Positions 8,605 to 17,057 are shown, numbered from the stretch's first letter. The stretch is DNA of 41,314 nucleotides from an uncultured Bacteroides sp. (GCA_949289345.1 CASENS010000013.1:1-41314), one strand, 5' to 3'. The notes: a model not told the origin generated them from the sequence alone. A program made the numbers and translations.

Positions 8605-9453
8605 ATGAATATAAAGAAGATTTCCATCTTGTTGGCACTGCCTGCCGCTATGCTGTTCAGTGCCTGCGAACAAGACAATATGGGGGAAATGTATGACCTT
8701 ACGACACAAGGAGTCAGCTTCGGAGCAACTTCCCAAAATGCTTCTCTTCCCTCAGAATACACCACCGAGACCATTAGTGTCGAAGTATTGCGTAGCGAAA
8801 CCAATGGTGCTGCCAGCATAGGTCTTAGTTTCACTGTCATAGATGACGATGAAAATGTTTTACCCTCTACTGGTTTCCAAGTTCCCGCCACTGTAGATTT
8901 TGCTGATGGTGAGTTTACGGCTACGGTGAATATCACGGTAGACAATACTATTACCCCCGGTATGAACTACAACGTAGTACTGGCGCTGGATGAAACTCAG
9001 GCCATTGCGGATGCCGCTGCAATGACACAAAAGGTTGTTACGGTTTTCCGTGATTATACGTTCACAACTATTGGTATGGGTACATACATTTCTACATTCT
9101 TCGTAGCGGACTATGACGGTGACGGTAAAGCCGATGGGCCATTGATAATGGAAGTGGAAGTCCAAAAAGCTGACCAAGCTAATATATACAAGGTTGTTGA
9201 TTTGTATGAAACCGGTTACGATGTCCGTTTCCAGGTTGCTGACGAACCGGATTCAAAAGGTCGTTATCGTGTGACAGTTGCCCGTCAAGCTGCATTGAGT
9301 GATTTGAGCGGATACGGAACTACATACGTTGCCGGTAGCGGATTGTTGCAGAATGGCGTAATCGAAATTCCTTTGGAATTCACCGTAAGCGCAGGTTCTT
9401 TCGGCTCTGCAAGTGAAACTCTGTATCTGCCGACTGAAAGTATGGTAGAATAA
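8605..9453 (+). CDS. Surface lipoprotein, third gene of cassette 1 (SusE-position protein)
   Basis: A lipoprotein of 282 residues from ATG 8605. An in-frame ATG at 8596 would add three residues; I prefer 8605 because the homologue in cassette 2 starts MNIKKIS at the same place. The lipobox is LFSAC followed by EQD, again an acidic surface-export-like signal. The signal region is nearly the same as in cassette 2, but the mature part is quite different. It is rich in beta-strand patterns with alternating V/T residues (GEFTATVNITVDNTITPG), suggesting one or two Ig-like or Calx-beta-like domains. A DYDGDGKADG loop resembles a calcium-binding motif. By position after SusC and SusD it probably helps bind the ligand. 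No family is named with confidence. Confidence 0.75.
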   Translation: MNIKKISILLALPAAMLFSACEQDNMGEMYDLTTQGVSFGATSQNASLPSEYTTETISVEVLRSETNGAASIGLSFTVIDDDENVLPSTGFQVPATVDFADGEFTATVNITVDNTITPGMNYNVVLALDETQAIADAAAMTQKVVTVFRDYTFTTIGMGTYISTFFVADYDGDGKADGPLIMEVEVQKADQANIYKVVDLYETGYDVRFQVADEPDSKGRYRVTVARQAALSDLSGYGTTYVAGSGLLQNGVIEIPLEFTVSAGSFGSASETLYLPTESMVE

Positions 9454-9483
9454 AGCGGGGCAAAGAGCCATTCAGTACTCATT

Positions 9484-9530
9484 AATCGAGTAGGTCCGAG
9501 AACTTTTATTTCCCGGCCTACTCGATTTTG
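9484..9530 (+). terminator. Terminator of cassette 1
   Basis: aatcgagtagg (9484-9494) pairs with cctactcgatt (9517-9527), extended by G-U and C-G pairs, and is followed by TTG. It lies 31 bp after the third gene's stop, so SusC, SusD and the lipoprotein form one transcription unit. Confidence 0.75.
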
Positions 9531-10020
9531 TCATATATATAAGCAAGTGTCCGGAATTAGTCTATCTCTATATGTTGTAAATATAGATGATTATATATAC
9601 GGCTAACAGAAATAACAGGAAACAGCCAGTTTTGTCACACTGCTCATTTTTAGGCTACTAACCCAAGGGCCGAATGTTAGAAACATTGCCGAACACCCGC
9701 AAGAAGCGTTTCCGGCAAGCTTCATGAATGCCTAGTCGGCAAAACTCATAAATAAGGACAGAAACTGCTGTGCGCCATTTGTTTCTTGTAAGGAATAATG
9801 CAATAAAGCAATATCGTCTAGCATGGAAGGAGGGATTAAGCTTCATCTTCCGCCTGTGCCTTTGTCGGATGAGTTTTTTAATTGCGCCATCAATTGCCGG
9901 CACGTATGGTGCCGATGCCGGTTCTTCTTTCCGGAAGTGGGTATTGCCATCCAGAGAGACAGCCTATAACAGCGGGCTTGACATGCCGGAATAAAGCATG
10001 TTGATACCTGACGCAGTTTG
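9531..10020. other. Intergenic region between cassette 1 and the toxin-antitoxin pair
   Basis: About 490 bases without a convincing gene. Short frames exist on both strands, but none has recognisable motifs or a plausible start. The stretch near 9670-9990 is less AT-rich than a typical Bacteroides spacer and may be a decayed gene. Confidence 0.3.
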
Positions 10021-10023
10021 AAA

Positions 10024-10060
10024 AATCCCCATGCCTTACTCATAGCAAGACATGGGGATT
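10024..10060 (-). terminator. Terminator of the HigBA-like operon
   Basis: aatccccatg (10024-10033) and catggggatt (10051-10060) form a 10-bp stem. On the minus strand the stem is followed by a run of T, directly beyond the antitoxin stop at 10075. Confidence 0.75.
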
Positions 10061-10074
10061 GCTTTGCTGTCGTG

Positions 10075-10407
10075 TCACCATAAAGCGACCTTGCCTAAAC
10101 TTCCCAAATCAAGAGTGGCTGTCGCTATTCCCAAAGCTTTGAACACACGGCTCATTGTCGGAAGCGTAATCACACTTTTCCCTTTTTCAAGTCTGGAAAT
10201 TTGTGCCCTTTGGACCCCGATACGCTCCCCCAACTCTTCTTGCGTCATATTCTGCGCTTGCCGTGCTTTCCTGATGGCTTCGCCAACGAGGTAAGCATGT
10301 ACTTCTTCCTTAAGTTTGGCTTCCATTTCGTCACGTTCAGGAGTACCTGTTTTCCCCCACAATTTATCTTTCATCTCGTCTGCGGGTGTCAATTCAAATT
10401 GTTCCAT
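10075..10407 (-). CDS. Antitoxin with XRE-type helix-turn-helix (HigA-like)
   Basis: A protein of 110 residues starting MEQFELTPADEMKDKLWGK. A helix-turn-helix of the Cro/CI (HTH_3) type occupies the C-terminal half: IRKARQAQNMTQEELGERIG, then VQRAQISRLEKGK. It should neutralise the toxin encoded just upstream and repress the pair's promoter. I place the start at 10407, one base beyond the toxin stop. An in-frame ATG at 10437 would add ten residues and overlap the toxin gene by 29 bases. Toxin-first order is typical of HigBA systems. The pair lies between the two silent SusC/SusD cassettes and is transcribed against them. Confidence 0.85.
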   Translation of the reverse strand: MEQFELTPADEMKDKLWGKTGTPERDEMEAKLKEEVHAYLVGEAIRKARQAQNMTQEELGERIGVQRAQISRLEKGKSVITLPTMSRVFKALGIATATLDLGSLGKVALW

Positions 10408-10408
10408 A

Positions 10409-10744
10409 TTACAATCTTTTACGTTTGAAATACTCACTTCTTATGTTTTCTGCCTTTGCAATTTCTTGGGGCGGTGTTTTCTGTGTCTTTTTTATGATAC
10501 CATGGGTGGCGATGATTAACGTATCCTCATCCGTGTCCCAAAAGGCAAGCAATCTATAACAGACACCATTATATAAAGTGCGAAATTCCCATATTTCTGT
10601 ATTTTCGAGCTTCTTGAAAATTTCCGCTTCTCTTACTCCTTCCTCCACCTTGAAGATGTTGTAGTAAATCTTTCGCTGTGCTTTCAGCGGTTGCTGTTCT
10701 ATAAACGCTGAGGCTTCTTTCATTAATAGCACTTTAGGACGCAT
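10409..10744 (-). CDS. RelE/HigB-type toxin (phage-derived Gp49-like family)
   Basis: A 111-residue basic protein. Its pattern AQRKIYYNIFKVEEG, then FKKLENTEIWEFRTLYNGVC, and finally LIIATHGIIKKTQKTP, matches HigB-like toxins of the RelE superfamily. These are ribosome-dependent mRNA endonucleases. The WEFR and HGIIKKTQKTP segments are the family's core strand and the catalytic basic patch. It is the first gene of a two-gene operon with the XRE antitoxin, with a promoter at 10768-10799 and a terminator at 10024-10060. The system appears intact. Confidence 0.85.
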   Translation of the reverse strand: MRPKVLLMKEASAFIEQQPLKAQRKIYYNIFKVEEGVREAEIFKKLENTEIWEFRTLYNGVCYRLLAFWDTDEDTLIIATHGIIKKTQKTPPQEIAKAENIRSEYFKRKRL

Positions 10745-10767
10745 ACTTCTTTCCGATTATTTTGTGG

Positions 10768-10799
10768 CAAATTTAGCGAATTGTTTCCATACAAAGAAA
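10768..10799 (-). promoter_or_regulatory. Promoter of the toxin-antitoxin operon
   Basis: Minus-strand TAAATTTG (plus 10775-10768) fits TAnnTTTG, with TTTC (plus 10799-10796) 20 nt upstream. The toxin ATG at 10744 is about 24 nt downstream. Confidence 0.55.
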
Positions 10800-11090
10800 C
10801 AAAATGGAAGGATTTCATCTCGCATCCTTTATTTGATTTTAACGCAGTTCAAGTCCTTAGGCTTTTTTATAATTAACCCGAACATTTCAAATGGTCTGAA
10901 ATCCGAACAAACAGGTGGGCCCTGGTCTGCCCAATGTAAAAATATCGTCCCGATTGGTTACGATAGCATAAACAGGGGTCATAGAGCGGTTTTAAAGCGA
11001 AATAAGGGAAATCTTGTTTACAGACAATCGCTTCGAAATACATATTGACCAACTCCTGTATTGTATTCTTCTCTCTGGAGGCAACACCCT
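10800..11090. other. Spacer between toxin-antitoxin promoter and cassette 2, distantly similar to 3640-3780
   Basis: No gene. Short blocks such as attgtttacagag (near 3711) and cttgtttacagac (near 11013) occur in the same order at about the same distance from the conserved pre-cassette block. The homology between cassettes therefore reaches further upstream, but in decayed form. Confidence 0.35.
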
Positions 11091-11091
11091 C

Positions 11092-11359
11092 TTTCCGTTT
11101 TATTTTCCCGCACAAAAAAAACTCTTTCACCAACCGGTAGAAAACGGGTAGAAGAAACGTTGGGGGAAAAGTCCGCTAACGCGCTGCCATACAGACTGAT
11201 AAATACAGAAACGGGTAGAAGACAGGTAGAAAACCGGTTTGGCCTGTCCCCTCTGCAAGGGTCTGTAAGGCACATCTGGTCCCATACACCAAGTACCAGG
11301 CTTTTCCATATGCTGTTGATAATGAAACGGTTACGGATGTACCAAGTTCCGCGAAGACG
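11092..11359 (+). repeat. Conserved non-coding block upstream of silent cassette 2 (copy 2 of 2)
   Basis: Nearly identical to 3783-4057. The few differences include accggtagaa for acgggtagaa in the first repeat, and gttacggatgtaccaag for gttgcgaatgtactaag at the coding join. Here the join reads DNETVTDVPSSAKTL, which is closer to a normal SusC domain end than copy 1. Confidence 0.7.
11133..11231 (+). repeat. Two pairs of 11-bp-phased ACGGGTAGAA repeats (cassette 2)
   Basis: Variants of ACGGGTAGAA lie at 11133-11142, 11144-11153, 11211-11220 and 11222-11231. Pair members start 11 bp apart and the inner copies 67 bp apart, exactly as before cassette 1. Confidence 0.75.
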
Positions 11360-14317
11360 TTGATTATCAGCTATGTAGGTATGGAAGAGCAACGCGTTGA
11401 CATTAAGCCGAATGTACGCGTAACGCTGAGAGCAAACGCGGAAATGCTGGATGAGGTGATGGTAGTTGCCTACGGTACGGCCAAGAAGTCTTCGTTCACG
11501 GGTTCAGCGTCTACCATTAATAATGAGAAACTGGAATCGCGTCCTATTACGAACGTTACCAAAGGTCTGGAAGGACAGACTACAGGTATCATGACCACAT
11601 CGGCTTCCGGTCAGCCGGGTGAAGATGCAGGCATTATTATCCGTGGTTTCGGGTCTATCAACGCATCGCAAAGCCCCTTGTACGTGGTGGATGGTGTACC
11701 TTATGACGGTTCGCTGTCATCCATCAACCCTTCGGATATTGAGAGCATGACGGTGCTGAAGGATGCTTCCGCCGGTGCCTTGTACGGTGCCCGTGGTGCC
11801 AACGGTGTCGTGATGATTACAACCAAGCAAGGTAAGGAGGGTAAGACTAACGTGTCGTGGCGTTCTACTGTGGGCTGGTCCTCACGCGCCATTCCCGAAT
11901 ACGAGACTGTCAGCCAGACGGATTTCGTGCAGTTGAGCTACGAAGCTGCCCGTAACAGCTATGTGTTTGATAATGGCTATGGCTGGGCTGATGCGGAAGC
12001 TGCTGCCCGCGCTTCGCTGATCCGTAACATCGGTGGCGGTAGCGAGCATTACAATCCGTTCAAAAACTATACGTGGGATCAGCTGATTGATCCGGCTACC
12101 GGACAGGTACGTACCGATGCGGTTGCCGCATGGAACGAGCCTTGGTTGGATGCCGTTCAGCAGGACCGCGCTTTCCGTCACGAACACCAGTTCTCTTTGA
12201 ACGGCGGTACGGAAAAGACCAAATACATGTTCTCTTTGGGTTACTTGAATGAAGACGGTGTGCTGAAGACTACGAACTTTGAGCGTTACAGCGCACGCGC
12301 TAACGTCAACTCTGAGGTGACCGATTGGTTCAAAGGCAATGTGAATGTCTCTTTGTCACACACCAATTCCAATTATAACCAATATTCCGGTTCTGCGCAG
12401 TCTAACGTATGGTACTCCGCACAGTTCGCTTCTCCGTTGCTGCCTATGTATGTGAAGGACGAAACCGGTGCCAACCTGCTGGACGAGAACGGGCAACCGC
12501 AATTGGACTATGGCGACGGGCAATATACACGTCCGGGCAGCTACACTGACTATAACCCCTTGGGTGGCCTGGTAGATGACAAATCTTACTTGAAAAACGA
12601 CGTAGCCGGCCTGCGTACCGGATTTACACTGGGTTCTGACAAGGATAACTTCGGTGTGTTCAAAGGACTGAAGCTGAACGTAAACTTCGGTTTGGACTAC
12701 CGCACGCAGAACCAGATGGAATATATGAACATGTATCACGGTAACCAGGCCAACGCCGGCGGTTTGATTATGAAGTATAACAGCCGCATGCAGAGCTACA
12801 CGTTCAACCAACTGCTGACTTGGAACCGTACTTTCGGGCTGCACAGCTTTGACGTGTTGCTGGGTCACGAGTTCTATGCCTATCAATACGAATACTTGGC
12901 AGCCGGTAAGACCAATTTAGTAGACGGTATTCTGGAACTCCGTCCGGGTACGAACCTCTACCAAGCAGACTCATACACCGACAAGTATCGCATTGAGTCT
13001 TGGTTCGGTCGCCTCAATTACGACTATGATGAAAAGTACTACTTCTCCGCTTCGTTGCGCCGTGACGGTTCTTCCCGCTTCCACAAAGACCACCGTTGGG
13101 GTACATTCTGGTCTGTAGGTGGTAACTGGCGCATCTCTAAGGAGGCGTTTATGGAAGATGTGGAGTGGGTGAACAACCTGTCCGTCAAACTCAGTTACGG
13201 TGAACAGGGTAATGACAACCTGTTGAATGCAAACGGTACCCCGAACTATTATGTATGGCAAAGCCTGTATGACTTGAGTTGGGCCAACGGCAACAATATA
13301 GGTGGTTTCGTATCGTCGTTAGAGAACCCCAATGTCAGTTGGGAAAAGAACTCTAACCTTAATGTAGGTATCGAGGCATCCTTGTTCGATGGTCGCTTGA
13401 ATATCAATGCTGAGTATTATAACAAGAAGACGACCGACATGTTGCTGAGCTATCCGATGGCGCTTTCTACCGGTTTTAGCGGTTACAACGCCAACGTGGG
13501 TAACATGCGCAACAGTGGTTTTGAATTCGAAATCAAAGGCACGCCGGTCAAGACCAACGACTTCACTTGGAACATCTCATTGATGGGCTCTACGGTTAAG
13601 AACAAGGTGTTGAAACTGACCGGTGAGTCGCCCGAAATCATCAGTGGCATCTACAGCATCAAGGAAGGCATGCCGCTGAACACGTTCTACATGGCCAAGA
13701 GCGCCGGTGTAGACCCTGCGACAGGCGCGCAACTCTACTGGGTGTATGACACCGACGAGAACGGCAACAAGGTGGGTGAGGACTACATCAGCAGCGACTT
13801 TAACAAGGCGAACAACAGTAAGTACTACTTGGGCAGCCGTATCCCGAACCTGTATGGTAGCCTGGGCACGGATTTCTCATGGAAGGGAATTGATTTTGCC
13901 ATCCTGACCACATACTCTATCGGCGGTAAGATTTATGACAGCTTGTACCGTGCTTCGATGGAGAACATGTACTACAACAACACGTGGAACGTACACGCTC
14001 TGCGCCGTTGGCAGAAGCCGGGCGACATCACCGACGTGCCCCGTGTGGAAATCAACGGTTCCTACGCTGCCAACGACCGCTACCTGATAGACGCTTCCTA
14101 CTTTGCCATCAAGAACATCACGCTGGGCTACACCCTGCCGAAGACTTGGATGCAGAAGGCCAAGCTGAGTTCGGTACGCGTATTCGCTTCAGTAGACAAC
14201 CTGGCATTGTTCACCCACCTGCAAGGTATGGACCCGCAGTACAACTTCAGCGGTTCTACCGATTATGTGTACACTCCGAACAAGACGTGGTCAGTAGGAT
14301 TTGAAATCAACTTCTAA
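11360..14317 (+). CDS. SusC-type TonB-dependent transporter, headless silent copy (cassette 2)
   Basis: 985 residues from a nominal TTG start, with the same architecture as the copy at 4058 and the same missing signal peptide. It opens SSAKTLIISYVGMEEQRVDI, shows the plug motifs IIIRGFGSINASQSPLYVVD and LKDASAGALYGARGANGV, and ends WSVGFEINF. Relative to cassette 1 the first 90 or so residues are practically identical. Scattered changes and small indels appear in the barrel, for example DYGDGQYTRPGSY against DYGEQGRPGSY, and NDNLLNANGTPNYYVW against NDNLGSFYAW. These probably lie in extracellular loops. Codon choice is visibly more GC-rich than in cassette 1. No promoter was found, so the gene is probably silent until joined to the 5' end now at 1-170. 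Confidence 0.88.
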   Translation: MIISYVGMEEQRVDIKPNVRVTLRANAEMLDEVMVVAYGTAKKSSFTGSASTINNEKLESRPITNVTKGLEGQTTGIMTTSASGQPGEDAGIIIRGFGSINASQSPLYVVDGVPYDGSLSSINPSDIESMTVLKDASAGALYGARGANGVVMITTKQGKEGKTNVSWRSTVGWSSRAIPEYETVSQTDFVQLSYEAARNSYVFDNGYGWADAEAAARASLIRNIGGGSEHYNPFKNYTWDQLIDPATGQVRTDAVAAWNEPWLDAVQQDRAFRHEHQFSLNGGTEKTKYMFSLGYLNEDGVLKTTNFERYSARANVNSEVTDWFKGNVNVSLSHTNSNYNQYSGSAQSNVWYSAQFASPLLPMYVKDETGANLLDENGQPQLDYGDGQYTRPGSYTDYNPLGGLVDDKSYLKNDVAGLRTGFTLGSDKDNFGVFKGLKLNVNFGLDYRTQNQMEYMNMYHGNQANAGGLIMKYNSRMQSYTFNQLLTWNRTFGLHSFDVLLGHEFYAYQYEYLAAGKTNLVDGILELRPGTNLYQADSYTDKYRIESWFGRLNYDYDEKYYFSASLRRDGSSRFHKDHRWGTFWSVGGNWRISKEAFMEDVEWVNNLSVKLSYGEQGNDNLLNANGTPNYYVWQSLYDLSWANGNNIGGFVSSLENPNVSWEKNSNLNVGIEASLFDGRLNINAEYYNKKTTDMLLSYPMALSTGFSGYNANVGNMRNSGFEFEIKGTPVKTNDFTWNISLMGSTVKNKVLKLTGESPEIISGIYSIKEGMPLNTFYMAKSAGVDPATGAQLYWVYDTDENGNKVGEDYISSDFNKANNSKYYLGSRIPNLYGSLGTDFSWKGIDFAILTTYSIGGKIYDSLYRASMENMYYNNTWNVHALRRWQKPGDITDVPRVEINGSYAANDRYLIDASYFAIKNITLGYTLPKTWMQKAKLSSVRVFASVDNLALFTHLQGMDPQYNFSGSTDYVYTPNKTWSVGFEINF

Positions 14318-14342
14318 ACACTTAACCAACAGAAAGTAAAAT

Positions 14343-15884
14343 ATGAAAAAGATATTCAACTATATGATGGCCGGCTTACTGGGTTGCGCCCTGCTGACCG
14401 GCTGTGCGGACGACGCACTGGAAACGGTTCCTACGGACTCCATGTCCGGAAGCGGCCTGATGGCCAACGCCAATGCGGCGCTGGTACCCTTGAACGGTAT
14501 CTACCGCAGTATGTATGCGGCCGGATGGAGCGTAGGCGGCAATGAGCACCAATGTTTCGGTATCAGTTCTTATGCCCTTATGGCCGACGTGATGGGCGAG
14601 GACATGATTATGAACGCAGCGGGAAGCGGCTGGTTCTGGTACGACTGCCTCTATCAGGTGAAAGACATGTACTCCAGCAGCGCATGGCGTTCGTATGACC
14701 TGTGGAACGCTTACTACACGTGGATAAACAATGCCAACTACATCTTGGCCGCCGAGGAAACCATGGAGGGCAATTCGGAGGACGTGAACTACGTTATCGG
14801 CCAGGCATACGCCATCCGCGGCTATTCCTACTTCATGCTGGCCCAATGCTTTGCCCGCACGTACAAAGGACACGAAAGCGAGAAGTGTGTACCTATCTAT
14901 ACCGAACCGACTATTGCAGGAACACAAGGCAATCCCCGTGCTACGGTGCAGGAAGTGTATGACCAGATTACGGCCGACATGGATAAGGCTATCGAATTGC
15001 TGAGCAACGCTTCCGAACGCAAGCATGCCACGCACATTGACCTTGGCGTGGCCTACGGACTCCGTGCCCGTGTGGCATTGACAATGGAGGAATGGCAGGC
15101 TGCTTACGACAATGCCCATAACGCCATCGATGCCAGCGGATGCAGTGTTTTGTCGGTAGATGAATTTGCCGGTTTGAACGATGTGACTGCTGATAACGTT
15201 ATGTGGGGTGCTCCTATCCAGAGCGACCAGAGCGGTATGTACGCCAGCTTGTTCAGCCACATGGACTGGGAAATGGGCGCATACGGCGAGTCCGCCCGCA
15301 AGCAGATTAACAAAGACCTGTATGACAACATCATGGCTCCCAACGACAGCCGCAAGGCTTGGTGGGATCCCGACAATGAAACAAACGAAGATAACGGTTA
15401 TCAGCAGGAGAAGTTCAAATTCTCTGACTATCAGACTTGGTTGGGTGACTACGTGTGGATGCGCGTGGAGGAAATGTACCTGACCGCCGCCGAAGCCGCT
15501 TGTATGCTGGGTAACGAAAGTGCCGCCAAGACTGACCTCGCCGCTGTGATGAGTGAGCGTGTTACTAATTACAGCACCAACAAGACTGGTACGGCTATGG
15601 GAACCACCAGCAGCCAGCGCACCGGTTCGTTGCGTGAGGAAATCATCGACCAGCGCCGCATTGAGTTGTGGGGTGAGTATGGCCGCATCTGGGATTTGCG
15701 TCGTCTGCATCAAGGTTTCCGTCGCACGGCAGCCATGGGCTGGCCGCAAGATGCCTTGCTGACTACTCGTCCGACGGACAATCCGGAAGGCTACATGTGG
15801 GTGCTGACCATTCCGCAAAGCGAATTTGACGGTAATGTGAATATGGATCAAAGTACGGACCAGAACCCGATGGGCGATGAATAA
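14343..15884 (+). CDS. SusD/RagB-family surface lipoprotein (cassette 2)
   Basis: 513 residues. The signal peptide and lipobox (LLTGC followed by ADDALE) are the same as in the cassette 1 SusD. Family motifs are conserved: GQAYAIRGYSYFMLAQCFAR, then WMRVEEMYLTAAEAACMLG and RRIELWGEYGRIWDLRRLHQ. The middle of the protein, around the likely ligand pocket (for example ASERKHATHIDLGVAYGL), differs more from cassette 1 than the ends do. It follows SusC by 25 bp with the same short spacer sequence. It is expected to pair with the SusC of its own cassette. A long antisense frame across it is a codon-bias artefact. Confidence 0.9.
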   Translation: MKKIFNYMMAGLLGCALLTGCADDALETVPTDSMSGSGLMANANAALVPLNGIYRSMYAAGWSVGGNEHQCFGISSYALMADVMGEDMIMNAAGSGWFWYDCLYQVKDMYSSSAWRSYDLWNAYYTWINNANYILAAEETMEGNSEDVNYVIGQAYAIRGYSYFMLAQCFARTYKGHESEKCVPIYTEPTIAGTQGNPRATVQEVYDQITADMDKAIELLSNASERKHATHIDLGVAYGLRARVALTMEEWQAAYDNAHNAIDASGCSVLSVDEFAGLNDVTADNVMWGAPIQSDQSGMYASLFSHMDWEMGAYGESARKQINKDLYDNIMAPNDSRKAWWDPDNETNEDNGYQQEKFKFSDYQTWLGDYVWMRVEEMYLTAAEAACMLGNESAAKTDLAAVMSERVTNYSTNKTGTAMGTTSSQRTGSLREEIIDQRRIELWGEYGRIWDLRRLHQGFRRTAAMGWPQDALLTTRPTDNPEGYMWVLTIPQSEFDGNVNMDQSTDQNPMGDE

Positions 15885-15920
15885 CTTTACATCAATCAAC
15901 TAATTTAAAAACAAAACGTT

Positions 15921-16826
15921 ATGAATATAAAGAAAATTTCTGTCTTATTGTCGCTCTTAGTCACGGTGCTGTTCAGCGCCTGCGAGCAAGACAATATGGG
16001 ACCTGTTTATGGCGAGGGTGGCTTGACGTTTTCCGCTTCTTCGCTGGGTGCCATTACCATAGCCCCTACTGACCCGACTTTTACAGTCGACTTGTTCCGT
16101 GGTGACTCGGCCGGCGAATTGAGCGGCACGTTGTCCATCAATGTATATCAGACCGCTACACAGAACGGGCAAACCGTCCAAGTTCCCATGAGCGGAGCTA
16201 CCGTAACCGATTATAGCTTCGCCGCCGGTGAGAACATCGCTACCGTTACGGTAGATATGAGTGAGACCGGATTGGCTATCGGTGCTACCGCCACTGTAGA
16301 AGTATCTTTTGACGCGACACTGGCCAGCGTAGGCGGAAGCAATACGGTGGATGCCAATGTGACAATGGACTATACATGGGTTAGCCTTGGCACAGGAACA
16401 TTTGCCGATAATTACTTCTTTAGTGATCCGGTCGATGTGGAAATATTCGAAGCTGCCGAAGTTCCGGGACTATACCAAATTGCAGAGCCTTGGGGAGGAT
16501 ACATAGATAATCCATCACTATGGGATCCATCCGTAAGCGCAATGATTGGAACCAGCGAACCGGGAGCTTACTTCCAGTTCCAAGTACAAGATGACGGTTC
16601 GGTGGTATACAATGCATATACTACTGGATTGGTAGACAAAGAAATGGGCGAAGACCTCGTGCTCTACCATCCCTTACTCTTTGGACTCCCGGCAGACAAT
16701 AATCGCAAACTTAGCGAAACAGAAATTTCTATTGCGCCAATGTATTATATGGAAACTTCCGGTTATGCATATAATGCGACTACCTATTTAGGCGTAGTGC
16801 TTATTACCTTGCCTACCGCAGAATAA
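15921..16826 (+). CDS. Surface lipoprotein, third gene of cassette 2
   Basis: 301 residues. The lipobox is LFSAC followed by EQDNMG, and the signal region is almost the same as at 8605. Beyond about residue 35 similarity to the cassette 1 protein is low. The N-terminal half has the beta-rich pattern of an Ig-like or Calx-beta-like domain (AGENIATVTVDMSETGLAIG). The C-terminal half has aromatic-rich segments (EPWGGYIDNPSLWDPS) not seen in cassette 1. Being last in the SusC-SusD unit, it probably contributes to ligand binding at the surface. It ends 33 bp before a strong terminator. Confidence 0.75.
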   Translation: MNIKKISVLLSLLVTVLFSACEQDNMGPVYGEGGLTFSASSLGAITIAPTDPTFTVDLFRGDSAGELSGTLSINVYQTATQNGQTVQVPMSGATVTDYSFAAGENIATVTVDMSETGLAIGATATVEVSFDATLASVGGSNTVDANVTMDYTWVSLGTGTFADNYFFSDPVDVEIFEAAEVPGLYQIAEPWGGYIDNPSLWDPSVSAMIGTSEPGAYFQFQVQDDGSVVYNAYTTGLVDKEMGEDLVLYHPLLFGLPADNNRKLSETEISIAPMYYMETSGYAYNATTYLGVVLITLPTAE

Positions 16827-16859
16827 GCGCTGATTATCCGCGCAATCCTTTATAAGCAG

Positions 16860-16892
16860 GCCCGACGGGAAAATCCCGTCGGGCTTCTTTTG
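16860..16892 (+). terminator. Terminator of cassette 2
   Basis: gcccgacggga (16860-16870) pairs perfectly with tcccgtcgggc (16874-16884) around an AAA loop and is followed by a T-rich tail. Confidence 0.9.
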
Positions 16893-17016
16893 TTTCTTCC
16901 GGGAAATGTGGATGCGATAAATGAAATAGAGTCTTGTCTGTGAAGTTTCACCGTATCGGTCTATGACCGGACGAGACACAAAAAACATACACTCTTTTGC
17001 CTCAAATCATACGACC

Positions 17017-17057
17017 TTTTGAAGTAAAACTAACTATCTTTTGAGGTAAAACTAACT
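17017..17057 (+). repeat. Direct repeat in the spacer after cassette 2
   Basis: ttttgaagtaaaactaact (17017-17035) recurs with one change at 17039-17057, a 22-bp period. Flanking copies of accggacga (16966-16974) and tcgtccggt (17073-17081) form an inverted pair. The 16893-17127 spacer otherwise holds no gene. Function unknown. Confidence 0.5.

Noticed and set aside
9770-9994. Short plus-strand frame between cassette 1 and the toxin-antitoxin pair
   Set aside because: No motif, no start context and a similar-length frame on the other strand; not supported as a gene.
14376-15899. 507-residue open frame antisense to the cassette 2 SusD gene
   Set aside because: It is an exact shadow of a well-supported SusD gene with GC-rich third positions; its translation is low-complexity and has no family features or usable start context.
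17017-17057. Two direct repeats as a possible CRISPR remnant
   Set aside because: Only two 19-bp units with a 3-bp gap, no spacers and no cas genes; a simple tandem repeat.
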